NCBI GenBank assembly: GCA_030549495.1 | Contig: JAUIRK010000880.1 | Coordinates: forward strand, 62,001-126,000 | Direction: 5' to 3' | Source: Nectonema munidae | Lineage: Eukaryota; Nematomorpha; Nectonematoida; Nectonematidae | Length of the DNA stretch: 64,000 bases | In this document: piece after piece, positions 34,560 through 45,610 of the stretch | How positions within the stretch are numbered: position 1 is the stretch's first letter | Layout of the letters: every line of letters starts with the position of its first letter | The notes under the pieces: model-generated | Told to the model about the DNA's origin: nothing | What the model saw: the letters and a program-made list of their open reading frames with translations, nothing else | Database searches by the model: none | Program-made: the position numbers and the translations under genes

Positions 34560-35900
34560 TATTTCTAGCTCATACATATCTTTGATATAAAGACAATCCA
34601 TTTCTAAAAACGTTTACTTGTGTGTTGATTATGTTTTAGACTAAATATTATTCTAACGAGTTTTTTCTGTAGCACAAGAATATTGTATCTAGATTAATAT
34701 GTCCCCAATTTACTAATGAAGAATTCGAAAAGTTGATTTGTATAGTCATATTTTTGTGTTCAATGGAAGGAAATCTGATGAGCGAAAAAGATAAAGAAAT
34801 TCAGTTTTATAATGATAGAGTTAATATGATATTTCCATGAAAGTTTATTATCAATTAATAGATATTCCAGTTAGCTTGTATTTTTTTACATAGTCAATTT
34901 TTACACCATCAATACTTATGGGAATTTGCTCAATTTTATTCAAACTTTTTAAAGAGTTCTGAAAATACATTACTTTGCATTTTTGTTAAAACAGGGTTAA
35001 GCTATTCTTTGCTAAAATTTCATTTATGATTTTTAGATTTTTATTTACAGAATGAAAATCATTGAGTTCAGTGATTTCAAAGAGAAGTGTTATGTCATCT
35101 GCATAAATATACATATTTGGGCAAAATTTGTTTATATGGAAAGAAATGTCATTAAGATATATTATAAATAATAGAGGGCCAATGATTGATCCTTGCGGTA
35201 CACCCACATTTTTTTACAATTTATTTCTGAGCTTTTCAACATATGATTTTCCAGTCATTTGAAGTGAGTAAATTAATTTCATTGAACCGTTGTAATCAAA
35301 CAAAACACTACTATCAAATATAGTAGAAACTAATATATTAGACTACTTTTCAAATCTAGGTATGTAATGGTTTTTATTATTATACTGATGAAGAACATCT
35401 TTGATAAATAATGAGTGTAATTTATCAATTGAATGAAATTTACAAAATGGTTTGGAAAAAACAAGTTATTTAGTTCAAAATAAGAATAAATTCTGTCAAA
35501 AAGAATTTTTTCCAGTATCTTAGATATGATTGGTACAAGAGAAACGGGCCTTTTGTGATGTCCTGGACGATTTTTAAAATTTTCAAACTATCTAGAAAAG
35601 CTATAATTAAGGGAATATGTCATCAACTTAGTAGATGTATGTTGGCAAATTTCTCTGCTTTCTGTAATTTTGAATACTTATCAACACATCATTATAAGTA
35701 ATATAATCAAACTTGAAGAAAGTATTAGGAACATTAAATGGAGGCTCAGAGATTGTATCTGAAAAATGTTCCAGTTTATTGATAAAATGGTTCTGAAACT
35801 TTGAAGAAAGCGAGTATTTATTTATAATTTTTTTCTTCCTCTTTTATTTTGTCTGGGGTCAAGTTTTTTGTTTTTGTATGACCTTAGTGCCTAGAGCTTA
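34560..35900 (-). mobile_element. CR1/Jockey-like LINE fragment
   Basis: The minus strand of 35207-34986 reads MGVPQGSIIGPLLFIIYLND and then YIYADDITLLFEI, the RT motif B and catalytic YADD box. Flanking sequence out to about 35900 keeps RT-like remnants with many breaks. A related fragment lies at 49480-50100. Confidence 0.65.
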
Positions 35901-36156
35901 GCATCAAATATGATAAACTTGATCAAAGATTTTGGTGTTGATTTGCATGTCATGATAGGCCAGAGTTATAACTAGGGGCAAGAAAAGTTGACCTATACAA
36001 AAATTGATCTAAAAATTATTCTATAATAACTTTTCCCAAATTATTATTAATATTATTATTGTAAGACACCATCTTTTAAAGTATTCTCTTTTGGAAAGGC
36101 ACGATCTAAAACTTTTTAATCACTGGAATTTATCTTTCTCTTTTGGTAGAGAAGAG

Positions 36157-36182
36157 CATATATATATATATATATATATATA
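36157..36182. repeat. (TA)n microsatellite
   Basis: An alternating AT run just left of the hAT at 36194. Confidence 0.9.
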
Positions 36183-36367
36183 TGCGTTTATATTAGTGAT
36201 GGGACGATTAATCGGAATATCGGGAGTTTTTTAAAGTATCGGAGATGAATTATTTAAACCCGATTCCGATACCAAAACGATTCTTAAATATACAGAATGT
36301 TGGATAAATAGTTATAACATAAGATTGCATTCTGTAGGGGTTTACGTACCGTATTTAATGGGAGTGT

Positions 36368-36495
36368 GGGTTGTTAGAATGCTGAACTTGTTACACCAAT
36401 GTCTTGGGTTTTAGTTCAGTCTTTTCGAGGCAAATTACCCATATATTGATACAAGCAGCTTTAATATGCTATTTTGATGAAAATACTCTCTGTTA
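36368..36495 (+). repeat. tRNA-derived SINE, copy 3, inside a hAT
   Basis: A degraded copy: GGGAGTGTGGGTTGTTAGA, CAATGTCTTGGGTTTTAGTT (box B region lost), TGATACAAGCAGCTTTAAT and TTTTGATGAAAATACTC follow the same order as copies 1 and 5. It lies inside the hAT element, so it was inserted there or carried along. Confidence 0.55.
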
Positions 36496-36969
36496 CTAAT
36501 ACTAGTGCTTCTATCTCCCTGACATTTTTTCATGTTTTCTCTTCTATTTTTTAATTTTACCAAATTTAAGTTAATTCTAACTCTATGTAATTAATATATC
36601 AGAATGAAACTCGTTAAAAAAATGTGTTTACAATATAATTATGAAAAAATTTGATTTCGATAAGATAACTGTTTCATGCGTTTCCATGGCCCAATTATGG
36701 TCGACTTGAATACGGTGATGATGAGGAAAATATTCTTTAGATCTTAATCTAAAAATTATATTCTTTAGATTCGACCAGCAGTGATGAGCAGCAAAATATG
36801 GATTTTAATTTTACTTTTGAAAAGTGTTTTCAGATATCAAAAAAATGAAAACTGAACGAGAAACAAACAATATAAAAACTGAACCTACAACAGCAGGTCC
36901 ATTTTCAGCAGCAAGAATAAAAGTAAAAACAAATGTCAAAATATTAAGAAATATAAACTTATCGGAAAC

Positions 36970-37200
36970 AATGAAAATCCTTTTGAATGGTGGAAAGCGA
37001 ACAAAGAAGAACTTCCAAGTTTGGCTCTTCTTTCAAAAAAGTACTTATGTGTTCCTCCTTCTTCAGTAGAAAGCGAGCGAATTTTTAGTGTTGGTGGGAA
37101 TATATACTCGCCAAAAAGGAATCTTTTAGAAGCAATGACTGGAGAGATTCTTATCTTTTTGCACTATAATTTGCGAGTGCTCCAATTCGATTACGATTAA
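36970..37200 (+). pseudogene. hAT transposase C-terminal dimerisation domain
   Basis: From about 36970 the frame reads NPFEWWKANKEELPSLALL, KYLCVPPSSVESERIFSVGG, then SPKRNLL and IFLHYNL before a stop. This is the conserved hAT C-terminal domain (W..., P.SSxxSERxFS.aG, R..L....e..iFL..N). The BED finger and catalytic core are missing from the element, so it is a deleted, non-autonomous copy. Confidence 0.8.
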
Positions 37201-37659
37201 TGAATTGAAAAAACGCTTTTTTATCATTAAAATGCACTGTTTTCATTGTTTGTTTTTATCATTTTGAACTCAACATTACATCTTTTATTAATTAAAATAG
37301 AACCATTGATAGATTTTTCAGGTAATGAACATAGTCTCTATCTTTTATCGCGTAATGAACAATGCCCAAATTTGGTAGAAATGGTTGTTAGAGATAATTT
37401 TTTAGTACTTATTGATCATATGCGCTAGAAGGCCATTCTAAAAGAAACCCAAAAATATTTATGAATTTTTTTCAATGCACTGATATTCAGCATATTGTAA
37501 ATCTTTATTTGCAAGAAGGGATTTGTAACCGTTTGCACTTCTATTTTAAGTAAGCTTTTGAATATCTAGGCACAATTATTATCGAAGAATCGTATCGGGA
37601 TAATTGGGTAGAATCGGAATCGTTAAAAATTTTGGAATCGTCCCATCACTAGTAGATAT

Positions 37660-38609
37660 ACTTCTTTTTTCATATGTTTATGGTTTCCTTTATATTATTT
37701 TGTTTTTCCATGTAGTTTTTTATACCACATACATCATCTTCAAATGTGATACTTCTACATAAATCAAGTCCATCTTTCATTGTAAGATTCAAAGATTACG
37801 TTTTTCAATTATTTTATTTATGTGCGAGAATGGATGAATCAAAAGTTTTATCTATATTTAAAATGATCTGTCAACTCTTCAGTATATAAAAGCAATTCCA
37901 AAATTGTTAAACACTTACTCCTTGTATGTTAACTCGTTCAATTTTTACAAAAAAATGGACTGTTAAAAAAGTATACTTGTACTTCTTTTACACACACTAT
38001 ATAAAATAAGACAGTTTAAAAATCAAAAGCTGGCTTTATTCACTTTTAACTCCTCTAGTTATGGCAACGTGGCTAATATTTCCGCAACTTACAATGCTCT
38101 GCAGGTTAGAATAAAAGCTATAAATATATTGGAATATTGTGTTCCTTATGCAGGGCGCACACTTGTTGAAACATCAACTTTAAATAAAATTAATTCAATT
38201 TTTTGTTATTAAAACGTTATATATTTTGTTGGCTTTTTGGCATTCCATGGTTAGCATGAATGTGAGTTTTAATCGTTAATTCTTTGAACGACTTTCTCCT
38301 AACATATAAAGCTATTTTATCTAGTTCATTTGATTTAGCTCTTGTCATCAAAGCATAACATTTGCCCTCTTAATCGTTTTCTTTGGAATTAGGATGTGTA
38401 GAAATACATTCTTGAGTTGTTCTCAAGGAATACTATAGTGCTTTACTTACATACTTTAACTCTGACAATATATATTATAAGATAAAAAATTTAAAGAGAG
38501 ATGTAAAAGAATTTGGCCTTGGGTGCCAATGCAAGTAAATACGGCGCTGCGTATTCATGTTTTTTGATCAAAGCTAACGTTAATGTAAATATTTAGATAA
38601 CCTTTTTGA
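37660..38609. other. Intergenic region upstream of NOA1
   Basis: AT-rich; no gene or repeat recognised. Any NOA1 promoter must be here, but no clear motif stands out. Confidence 0.4.
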
Positions 38610-40694
38610 ATGCTCCTCCCTCCGCCTGTCTTTTCTAGAAGCATATATAAATTCGTATGCATACAAAGACAGTTTTCTTTTTTTCATAGAGCCTCTCTTC
38701 CTACCACGAATGCTGCCAACGGCAAAGAAAGTGATGAGAGTTTGACCGAAATAAAGACGACATACTTGCAAACATTGGGAGTTAATTTGAACATTGATAT
38801 AAGAGGGACTTGCAAAGGTGAAGTTGAGTTACCCGGAGAAAATGTGGAAACCAATTTTCCAGAAATTACAAAGTTGGATTCTTTGGTAGATTTATATTAC
38901 AGAAAATGCAAGATTTCAGGAAAAAACATAGATGATAAAAATTTGTACAAAGTAAACAAGAAGCTTTCTAACTTCATCCTCAGAGATTTAGAGGAAGAAC
39001 TCGGCTCCCAAAATATAGAAGAGAGTATACGCGGAGAAAGTGATGCTAAAGTTTGCTCATGCTGTTCCCTTCCTATCCACTCAAAAGATCATACTCTTCC
39101 AGGTTTTGTAGCCCCTCTTTTACCTGAGTCTAAAGAAAAGGTTGTGTGCTTGCGGTGCAAACTATTTTTGAAGTACCGAATTCCCTATAAATTTTCTTTT
39201 TCACAGCAATTTTTTCAAAATAACTTTCAATATATCAAAAATAAGTCTGGTTTGATCATTCTTATCGTTGACTTGATGGATGTTCACAATAGTATCAATG
39301 ATAACCTATTAGAAGTTGTTGGATTAAACAAGCCTATTTACATCATTGGAAACAAATTAGACTTGATTCCTTTTGACTATTACGATAGTAAGGTTTGCAT
39401 TGAAAGATATTTCAAGGATATCGTCAAGCGCAAATTGTCAAAGCAGTGCAAAAAGCTTTGTAGTGAAGCTCTTCCTCCTATAATCGGTACTTCAATCATA
39501 TCAGCCAAGACTATGGAAGGTGTCCCTGCATTGCTTGCGAATTTGCGAAATCTTCATGACAAGCAACCTTTAGACACATTTCTGATTGGAAATATTAATT
39601 CCGGAAAATCTTCAATTTTCAATATACTGTTATATTCTTTATACGCAAACAGACTTTCAAAATCTCTAGCCAAAAAAACCACGACTATTAAATGGCCACA
39701 AAGTGATATAAATTTTTTGAGATTTCCTATAATGGCTCCTGTAAAATGTGAGCTGTTAGAGGATATAAGGTTAGCCAAACACAGATGCTTGATGGAGAAA
39801 AAGTTGAATCTTAATTTTAGATTGGAACATAGGCGTAAAAATTTTATCCATCTTCTGCTTTTAGCTTTTTTAGATGAAATGACATTTGAAAAATTGTTAC
39901 AGAAAGAAATTCCTTCAAATCAATTATGTTTGCCTTCTTCAAGTCCATCTAAATCAAACAAATTGCAATTATTTAAACCAAAAAAGTACGATTTCACTAA
40001 GGACATGGCATATCACAGGTCCCATTTTATCAGTCATTTCTGCGCACTAAGAAGTGATTCAAGTGCTTCCGTATACAAAAAAAGATTCCACGAACGCCAT
40101 ACAAAATGGTTCTATGATACAGCTTCAGTGATGAATCCAGCTCAATTGTTGAGCATATTAACTTTAAAAGAAGTTAGTTTGCTCAATTCTTACCAAATGC
40201 TTAATCCTAGAGTGTGCTATTTGAAATGTGGAGACGCCATGCTTCTTGCTGGTGTAGCTAGGATACACTTTATATCCTGTAATATTCCTGATTCTATTAT
40301 ATTCATTACTACATTTGCTAGTGAATCACTTCCCATTAAAGTCATGCCAATTTCCAGGATCAAAGAATACTCGGCTAAAGCTGCGAAAAATAATTTGTTC
40401 GTTATACCAGATACAACAGATGCTGAAAGGTATAAATCATTCCCTGAGTTGGGGAGCAAATCTTTTTCAGTGAAAGGATTTTCTGAAACTTCAAACAGTG
40501 TTGATTTTCAACTTTCTTCTGCAGGTTGGGTATCCTTTGCTGCAAAGAAAGAGATTTTGGCCAATATTAAAGTCTATGCACCCAGTGTTGCAGGAATCCA
40601 TATGACAAATAGTTCCATGGTGAGAAATGCTGTTAACAAAAGAGGAGCTGCTTTAAAAGATGATCCGCAGTGCTTTTCACAAGACTACATTTGA
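38610..40694 (+). CDS. NOA1: NOA1-like circularly permuted mitochondrial GTPase
   Basis: A 694-residue protein in one frame, matching animal NOA1 (C4orf14; YqeH family, about 700), which supports mitochondrial ribosome assembly. The first about 30 residues are rich in R, K, S and F with no acidic residue, like a mitochondrial targeting peptide. A zinc-finger-like pair, C149/C152 and C180/C183, precedes the GTPase. Motifs come in permuted order: NKLD (G4) 248-251, SAK (G5) 298-300, then GNINSGKS (G1) 327-334. The G2 region, usually PGTTL before NLLKFPI, reads PQSDINFLRFPI at 363-374. The G3 DTPG reads DTAS at 503-506. The C-terminal FQLSSAGWVSF matches the family. Loss of G2 and G3 residues while G1 and G4 remain suggests altered GTP hydrolysis. 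Confidence 0.9.
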   Translation: MLLPPPVFSRSIYKFVCIQRQFSFFHRASLPTTNAANGKESDESLTEIKTTYLQTLGVNLNIDIRGTCKGEVELPGENVETNFPEITKLDSLVDLYYRKCKISGKNIDDKNLYKVNKKLSNFILRDLEEELGSQNIEESIRGESDAKVCSCCSLPIHSKDHTLPGFVAPLLPESKEKVVCLRCKLFLKYRIPYKFSFSQQFFQNNFQYIKNKSGLIILIVDLMDVHNSINDNLLEVVGLNKPIYIIGNKLDLIPFDYYDSKVCIERYFKDIVKRKLSKQCKKLCSEALPPIIGTSIISAKTMEGVPALLANLRNLHDKQPLDTFLIGNINSGKSSIFNILLYSLYANRLSKSLAKKTTTIKWPQSDINFLRFPIMAPVKCELLEDIRLAKHRCLMEKKLNLNFRLEHRRKNFIHLLLLAFLDEMTFEKLLQKEIPSNQLCLPSSSPSKSNKLQLFKPKKYDFTKDMAYHRSHFISHFCALRSDSSASVYKKRFHERHTKWFYDTASVMNPAQLLSILTLKEVSLLNSYQMLNPRVCYLKCGDAMLLAGVARIHFISCNIPDSIIFITTFASESLPIKVMPISRIKEYSAKAAKNNLFVIPDTTDAERYKSFPELGSKSFSVKGFSETSNSVDFQLSSAGWVSFAAKKEILANIKVYAPSVAGIHMTNSSMVRNAVNKRGAALKDDPQCFSQDYI

Positions 40695-42087
40695 CGTACT
40701 CGTTTTTACCATAAATTATATCTTGCCGTATTTTGAAATGTGGTTATTTTTCCTAAAAAACTAAACTTTCAATGAAAGTACGAAACGTTGACTAAAGCGA
40801 TTATATCTCTTTATATTAGAGATGTAGCGATTAATCAACAACTAATTAGTATTCGGCTATATAGGTTGCCGATTAATCGATAGTCGTCAAATGCTGGCGA
40901 TTATAAAATAAATTATTAAAAATATACGCCAAAAATTTTATGAAACTTAAAAAAATAATCAAGCAAAAAATTATAAATTAAAAAAATTGCGAATCATTAT
41001 AAAAAAATTTAAAAAATAACAAAATAATTTTTTTAAGATTCTTCGAAACAAAAATTTTGAAGACATTTTTACTCAACTCTAACCCAAGAGGTATCAAGCA
41101 GGGGCGCACATCTGGGGGCGACCGCCCCCTCCTCCCCAATGTGTTTCCAGAGGGGGGGGGGGGGGGGCGAAAATGACTTTCGCCCCTCCAATAATTTTCT
41201 ATAAGTAAGAGTTGCTGCTTGTTTATAAAACATGCATGATGATCGCTAGAAGGAATGCAGACTTTCGAATCAATCAAACATCATGCCAAGCTGCTCTGAA
41301 ATTCCTATCGCATTTTTCCTATCGAACATATTTTACAGACGATGCGTGAGAGCTATATAATAATAATCCATTGCTTCAATATGCACACAGGTCACAGAGC
41401 AAACACATGTCGATGATCCACTAGATTTTCTCATCTTCTGACAGAGTGATTCTATTTCTTTGAAATTTCTCCAATGAAAGGATCAAGAAAGTATAAATAA
41501 TGTTGCGCAAGTTTTTTTTTAATTGTGCCCCTTCTATCAACTTTTTTTTGGCTACACCGCTGCTTCTGTCTAATTTGCATTTAGAGTTAAATTAAAATAG
41601 TTTTCAATCGTTACAATTTTATATCAATGAATATTGTTAGACTCGCGCTAAGAATTTTTTTTCAACAAAAGTCACTTAATCTTTATCACTACGTTTGTTA
41701 CATTTTGTAACATTTGAAAACTTTAATTTTTTCAAGTCAAGAAATTTTTTTCAATAGTTATTTGGGAATTAATATTTTGACTATCTATTCAGTTTAAAAG
41801 CAAGGATGCTCTATTTGCTTAATATTTGAGCAGAGATATTTTTTATAATGTTCGATTGTTAAATTTTATAAGTAACACTGTACATAATTAATTAAATCTT
41901 TTTTTTAAGAAAATTTGTTGATTATTATAATAAAAATATAATATATAAACAAAATTTTCAAAAAGTTTCAGTTGTTTAAAATGTGCTTGATCTATTTATG
42001 ACAGCTGTCAGAATTTTATTTGTAGACAAATATTCAAAAAAAACGCAATGATTTTCTTTTCTCGTATACTTTGATTTATGTTAGTTT

Positions 42088-42463
42088 GGTCCTCGGACAT
42101 TTCGCCCCATTATTTTCATAAGACAGTTCGTCCCATGGACAAATTCGCACCATTATTTTCATAAGACAGTTCGTCCCATGGACAATTCGCCCCATTATTT
42201 TCATAAGACAGTTCGTCCTCGCCCAATTATTTTCATAAGACATTTTGTTTCATGGACAATTCGCCCCGTTATTTTTATAAGACATTTTGTCTCATGGACA
42301 ATTTTAAAAAATTTAGAGATAAAATAATTAATTTGAAATAATTTAATAGAGATAAAAAAAACAAGAATATAAATTTTTTTAATAATTTTACACATAAAGC
42401 AAAGATGGATGAAACAAATAGCTTATGAGACAATTTGTCTATGGGGCGAAATGTCTGTCGACC
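42088..42463. mobile_element. Foldback MITE with internal tandem repeats, 8-bp duplication
   Basis: The left end GGTCCTCGGACATTTCGCC and the right end, inverted, GGTCGACAGACATTTCGCC are flanked by GTTAGTTT at 42080-42087 and 42464-42471, a perfect duplication. The inside holds four to five copies of an about 47-bp unit (TTCGCCCCATTATTTTCATA, AGACAGTTCGTCCCATGGAC) down to about 42305. The termini do not look like hAT (CA/TA start). The GG start, long inverted ends and subterminal tandem repeats are compatible with Mutator-like or Foldback elements. Confidence 0.75.
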
Positions 42464-42704
42464 GTTAGTTTAAATAATTTTTTAATTATAAGGGCTACTT
42501 ATATAGCTACTTAAATGTTGGCTTCTGCTGCTTATAAAAACTTGAAAATATTAAATAAACTAATTCTTTATGCCTTCTATTATTTTGAAAGTATTCGAAC
42601 AGACGGTTCCATTTTAAAATAGTGAAAATTGCTTTTTTAGTTTATTTTGTTTCCTTTCTCTCTTATGCTAATTATGTAGCAAATTTTCCAATTTTGAGTA
42701 AAAG

Positions 42705-42850
42705 GTAAGGTGCAGCGGGTGTATTTTCATTGACAAGGCATTGATGTACCGCTTATGTCAAACTCTGAAGAAATTCGTATCGATAAGGAATCGAATCCAG
42801 AGGCTTCCGTGCTGACTCCATCATCTCAACCAACCTGTCATGCCACCCAT
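42705..42850 (-). repeat. tRNA-derived SINE, copy 4
   Basis: On the minus strand: GGGTGGCATGACAGGTTGGTT, then box B-like GGATTCGATTCC, and ending GTCAATGAAAATACACCC before a GCACCTTACC end. It is more diverged than copies 1 and 5. It sits inside the 41099-44177 hAT. Confidence 0.6.
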
Positions 42851-43394
42851 AGAGTAAGCTGTAGGGGATACGTCAAATTAGTTTTCAAAAAACTTAAATT
42901 ATGCTCTAAATTTTTTTTAGTTTTTTTGTAGCTCTATAACTTTTTCTGATAGACTTTTTTTCCTTAAAAGTTATTATAAAAGGCAAATCATTGCAAAATG
43001 TTAAAAGTTATTTTACTTTTTGTAGATTTTTGTAGCTTGTATCAATTTAGCTTTTAAACTATTTTTGAATGATGCTGAGTAAAATGAAATAATGCGATCT
43101 TAATTTTTTGTTTTATTTTTGTTTGCACAATTATAACTTCATTTTATACCCTTGCCCCTGAATCAATCACATTTTTTCATATAAACATCGCAGGGTGTCT
43201 AGTAGACTCTTTGTCTTTAGACTACATTCACTCATATAAAACTATCCAACCTTCAGTTATTTGTTTTCTCTATCAATCAAATATCTTTTCACCAATTCCT
43301 GTAATGTGCCTGGTAGACTACTTCATTTTTCAAATGAAAAGCCTATTCCACCCCCTAACAATTTTGAATTTTTTTAATCTAGTTTATATTCGAT

Positions 43395-43937
43395 GGTTGT
43401 AGGTAAAAATGCCCCCAATTAAAAAGTAGGAAAAAATGCCTCCTAATTTTTGATTTTTATGATTTTTTTAAATTATATAAATATTTTTATTTGGTACCAC
43501 GAAAGGCTAAATTTCTAAAATTTCTTAATCTATAGGGTTTTTTTTCTTTATAAAGTTCTTGAAAACAATAGCAAAGGTGCAGATTTGTGGGAATGTGTTC
43601 TTAAAATCAGTTAAAACACAAATTATATTTAGAAAGTGTTCTGATACACACAAAGTCCAAAAATATTTGCTGTTTTATAATTTTTTTTTGTATCTAAAAA
43701 ATTTCCCTATGCTACGTTTTTTAGTTTACTTTAATTAAATTTTAAATGTTTTAGATGAAAAGTTAACTTTTTGTTTTTTTACAAAAAATCTTTATTTCAC
43801 ATATCTTTTTAAAAAAAAATTTTTTTTTTTAATTTTAATTAATAATTTTTTGAAATATTTTGTGTTGTGGCATTTTTTCGGTTACATTTTTACTGGGGGT
43901 TCCTACTTTTTAATTGGGGGCATTTTTTCTAGGCACC
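43395..43937. mobile_element. Foldback MITE with 9-bp duplication
   Basis: The left end GGTTGTAGGTAAAAATGCCC and the right end, inverted, GGTGCCTAGAAAAAATGCCC continue alike into CCAATTAAAAAGTAGG. ATATTCGAT occurs exactly at 43386-43394 and 43938-43946. It is 543 bp with an AT-rich core and no coding sequence. Confidence 0.75.
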
Positions 43938-44314
43938 ATATTCGATATGCAAATTTAATTAAAATATTTTCGCTAGAAGTATAGTATTTAAATTCACTTA
44001 TAAATAATCAAAAATTTCTTATAAGTCTTATAAATTTAGGTATGCGCTGAATACACTCTTTTTTAAACGATTGCTTGAATATTTGGTCTCCCGTGGTACT
44101 TCCAGACCCCTACTTTTGAAAATTGCAACAACAAAATTTCGCCCCCCCCCCAATAATTTTGAGGATGTGCGCCCCTGGTATCAAGATACAAAAATAAATA
44201 ATCGGTGATCGCCTAAAATTTTTGTCGGGGATCTCTTTTCTTCTGATTTGCATATGATTGAAATATTTTCTTTATATAAAAGTGTCATTTTTTTTACTTC
44301 AAACCACCTGTTAA

Positions 44315-44438
44315 CCCATTTAAGACCAAGCAAAGCAGACGATATCTAAAAAAAAAAAAGGTTTTTTTTCAAACCAAAAAAAAAAAAAGAAAAAGAAAAT
44401 ATTTTTTTTCCAAAAAAAAAAGAAGGGGGGGAAATGGG
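44315..44438. mobile_element. Tiny piggyBac-type MITE
   Basis: TTAA at 44311-44314 is followed by CCCATTTAAGACC. GGAAATGGG is followed by TTAA at 44439-44442. The 124-bp core is A- and T-rich runs. The inverted match is only 7 bp (CCCATTT), so chance is not excluded. Confidence 0.5.
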
Positions 44439-44707
44439 TTAATACAGAACTTCATAATGTTTACCTCCTCAACATTTTGAGCCTCACATAGAATTTTAGC
44501 TATCAACTCTTTATTTCCATTTTCTCCTTTACGCCCATAATGCCTTTATTATAACAATGAGGTTGGCCTCGGGATCTTTAATAAAGCTACAATGGTAGTT
44601 TCTTAAACACTATACGATAGAAGCCTCTTATTGTGATCACTTTTGGGATGACTTTTTGTGGTAAGAGTCTTAATTTATCATGATTAAAAACATGGCTTCA
44701 TCCACAG

Positions 44708-45197
44708 CAGTGGTGGCGAAGCTATGGCACGCGTGCCACTTGTGGCACGTAAAGAGATTTTAAATGGCACGCTTGAAAAATATAAAAATTTAAATCATGA
44801 AAATTTTGAAATTTTTTTTCTTTTTTCTTCTTCCAAAACTTTAATAGTACTTAAAAAGTGCTTCAAAATTTTGTTCAGCTTGCATTCATTCATTCAATAA
44901 TGTTATAGCTAAATTGATTTTTTAGTAAAGTGTTTTAAAAGTTACTATTTCTTGTCTCCGTTTAATATCTTACTTCTATTTTATTTTTTAAAAGAACGTT
45001 TTTTCTTTCTAATAATAATCTCACTCCCTGTAAATTTGAACTAATAATCAGATACACAAAAAAATATCAACTGTTTTTTCGTTTTTTAAATTTTTTTTTG
45101 CAAATAAAAAAACTTTTTTTAATCTGGCACGCAGAAAATTTTTTTGAGAGACAAAAATTTTTTTGGCACGCAGCATAAAAAAGGTTCGCCATCACTG
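44708..45197. mobile_element. hAT MITE, CAGTGGTGGCGAA ends
   Basis: The left end CAGTGGTGGCGAAGC is followed by ATGGCACGCGTGCC. The right end, inverted, is CAGTGATGGCGAACC, with GGCACGCAG repeated inside. The flanks ATCCACAG and CCCTACAG agree at 5/8. It is 490 bp and non-coding. This terminus with the TGGCACGCGTGCC block is familiar from animal Charlie-type hAT elements. Confidence 0.75.
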
Positions 45198-45262
45198 CCC
45201 TACAGTATAATCATTGTACTTTTTGGGAATAAAAACATGAATGAAATGATTATGGAATATGT

Positions 45263-45610
45263 CAGAATGCGCATTCTCACAGTTTTGGGGGAGGGTAGGG
45301 GCAAACTTTTTTTTTATAAATTTCAAAATTTTATTATAAAAGAATTTTTGGCCAGTGATCACAACACCATTATTGCCCGATATTACACTTGCTCTTTCAG
45401 CTAGCAATTCCACATTAACCCTAGGAATTTTACCAATTTGAATGATCTTTTTCATAATAGTGATCACATCGCTATCTTCTAGCTCAACAAGAGAACGAAA
45501 TCTTTCATTTATGATAGATTCAAAACAAAAACATGTTGATAAATCTTCATGTCTGATTATATTTTTAGTGTCATCTATTAGGATTTAATACATTCCCGTT
45601 TCTTCTATTT
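45263..45610. mobile_element. Fragment of the CAGGGGCGCAC hAT family
   Basis: CAGAATGCGCATTCTCACAG is a decayed left end. The next about 300 bp match 2985-3145 plus 4754-4800, that is, the 2967 element without its nested hAT. The minus strand is open at 45467-45192 (91 codons; IMKKIIQIGKIPRVNVELL, SVISGNNGVVI), possibly the end of this family's transposase, but I could not place it in a known protein. Confidence 0.55.

Larger units (their letters stand above)
36194..37651 (+). mobile_element. hAT element with TAGTGATGGGACGATT ends
   Basis: The left end TAGTGATGGGACGATT and the right end AATCGTCCCATCACTA are perfect 16-bp inverted repeats. The flanks GTTTATAT (36186-36193) and GTAGATAT (37652-37659) agree at 6/8. 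It is 1,458 bp, holding a SINE at about 36368-36495 and the C-terminal end of a transposase. An orphan copy of its terminus is at 14812. Confidence 0.8.
41099..44177. mobile_element. hAT-type element, CAGGGGCGCACATC ends, perfect 8-bp duplication
   Basis: It starts CAGGGGCGCACATCTGG and ends with the inverted GAGGATGTGCGCCCCTG. GTATCAAG occurs exactly at 41091-41098 and 44178-44185. A run of 16 G at 41152-41167 faces a C run near 44141-44152 as part of the subterminal inverted repeats. It holds two foldback elements (42088-42463 and 43395-43937) and a SINE (42705-42850). I saw no transposase frame, so it is non-autonomous. Confidence 0.85.
40818..44215. mobile_element. Probable outer hAT, interrupted by the 41099-44177 element
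   Basis: TAGAGATGTAGCGATTAATC at 40818 looks like a hAT left end, with ATTCGGCTATATAGG and GCCGATTAATCG following. To the right of the inner insertion, ATAATCGGTGATCGCC then GTCGGGGATCTCTT (to about 44215) looks like a decayed inverted counterpart. The right boundary and a target duplication could not be fixed. Confidence 0.4.

Noticed and set aside
36824-37069. 81-codon frame within the hAT at 36194.
   Set aside because: The true transposase C-terminus (NPFEWWKANKEELP, SSVESERIFSVGG) is in a different frame at 36970-37200.
42105-42310. Regular about 47-bp repeats resembling a CRISPR-like array.
   Set aside because: The units are directly adjacent without unique spacers, lie between inverted ends with a target duplication, and the genome is an animal's.
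44355-44425. Runs of A and T that could be a polyadenylated retrocopy tail.
   Set aside because: The runs alternate strands and lie inside a TTAA-flanked 124-bp MITE-like unit; no coding sequence precedes them.
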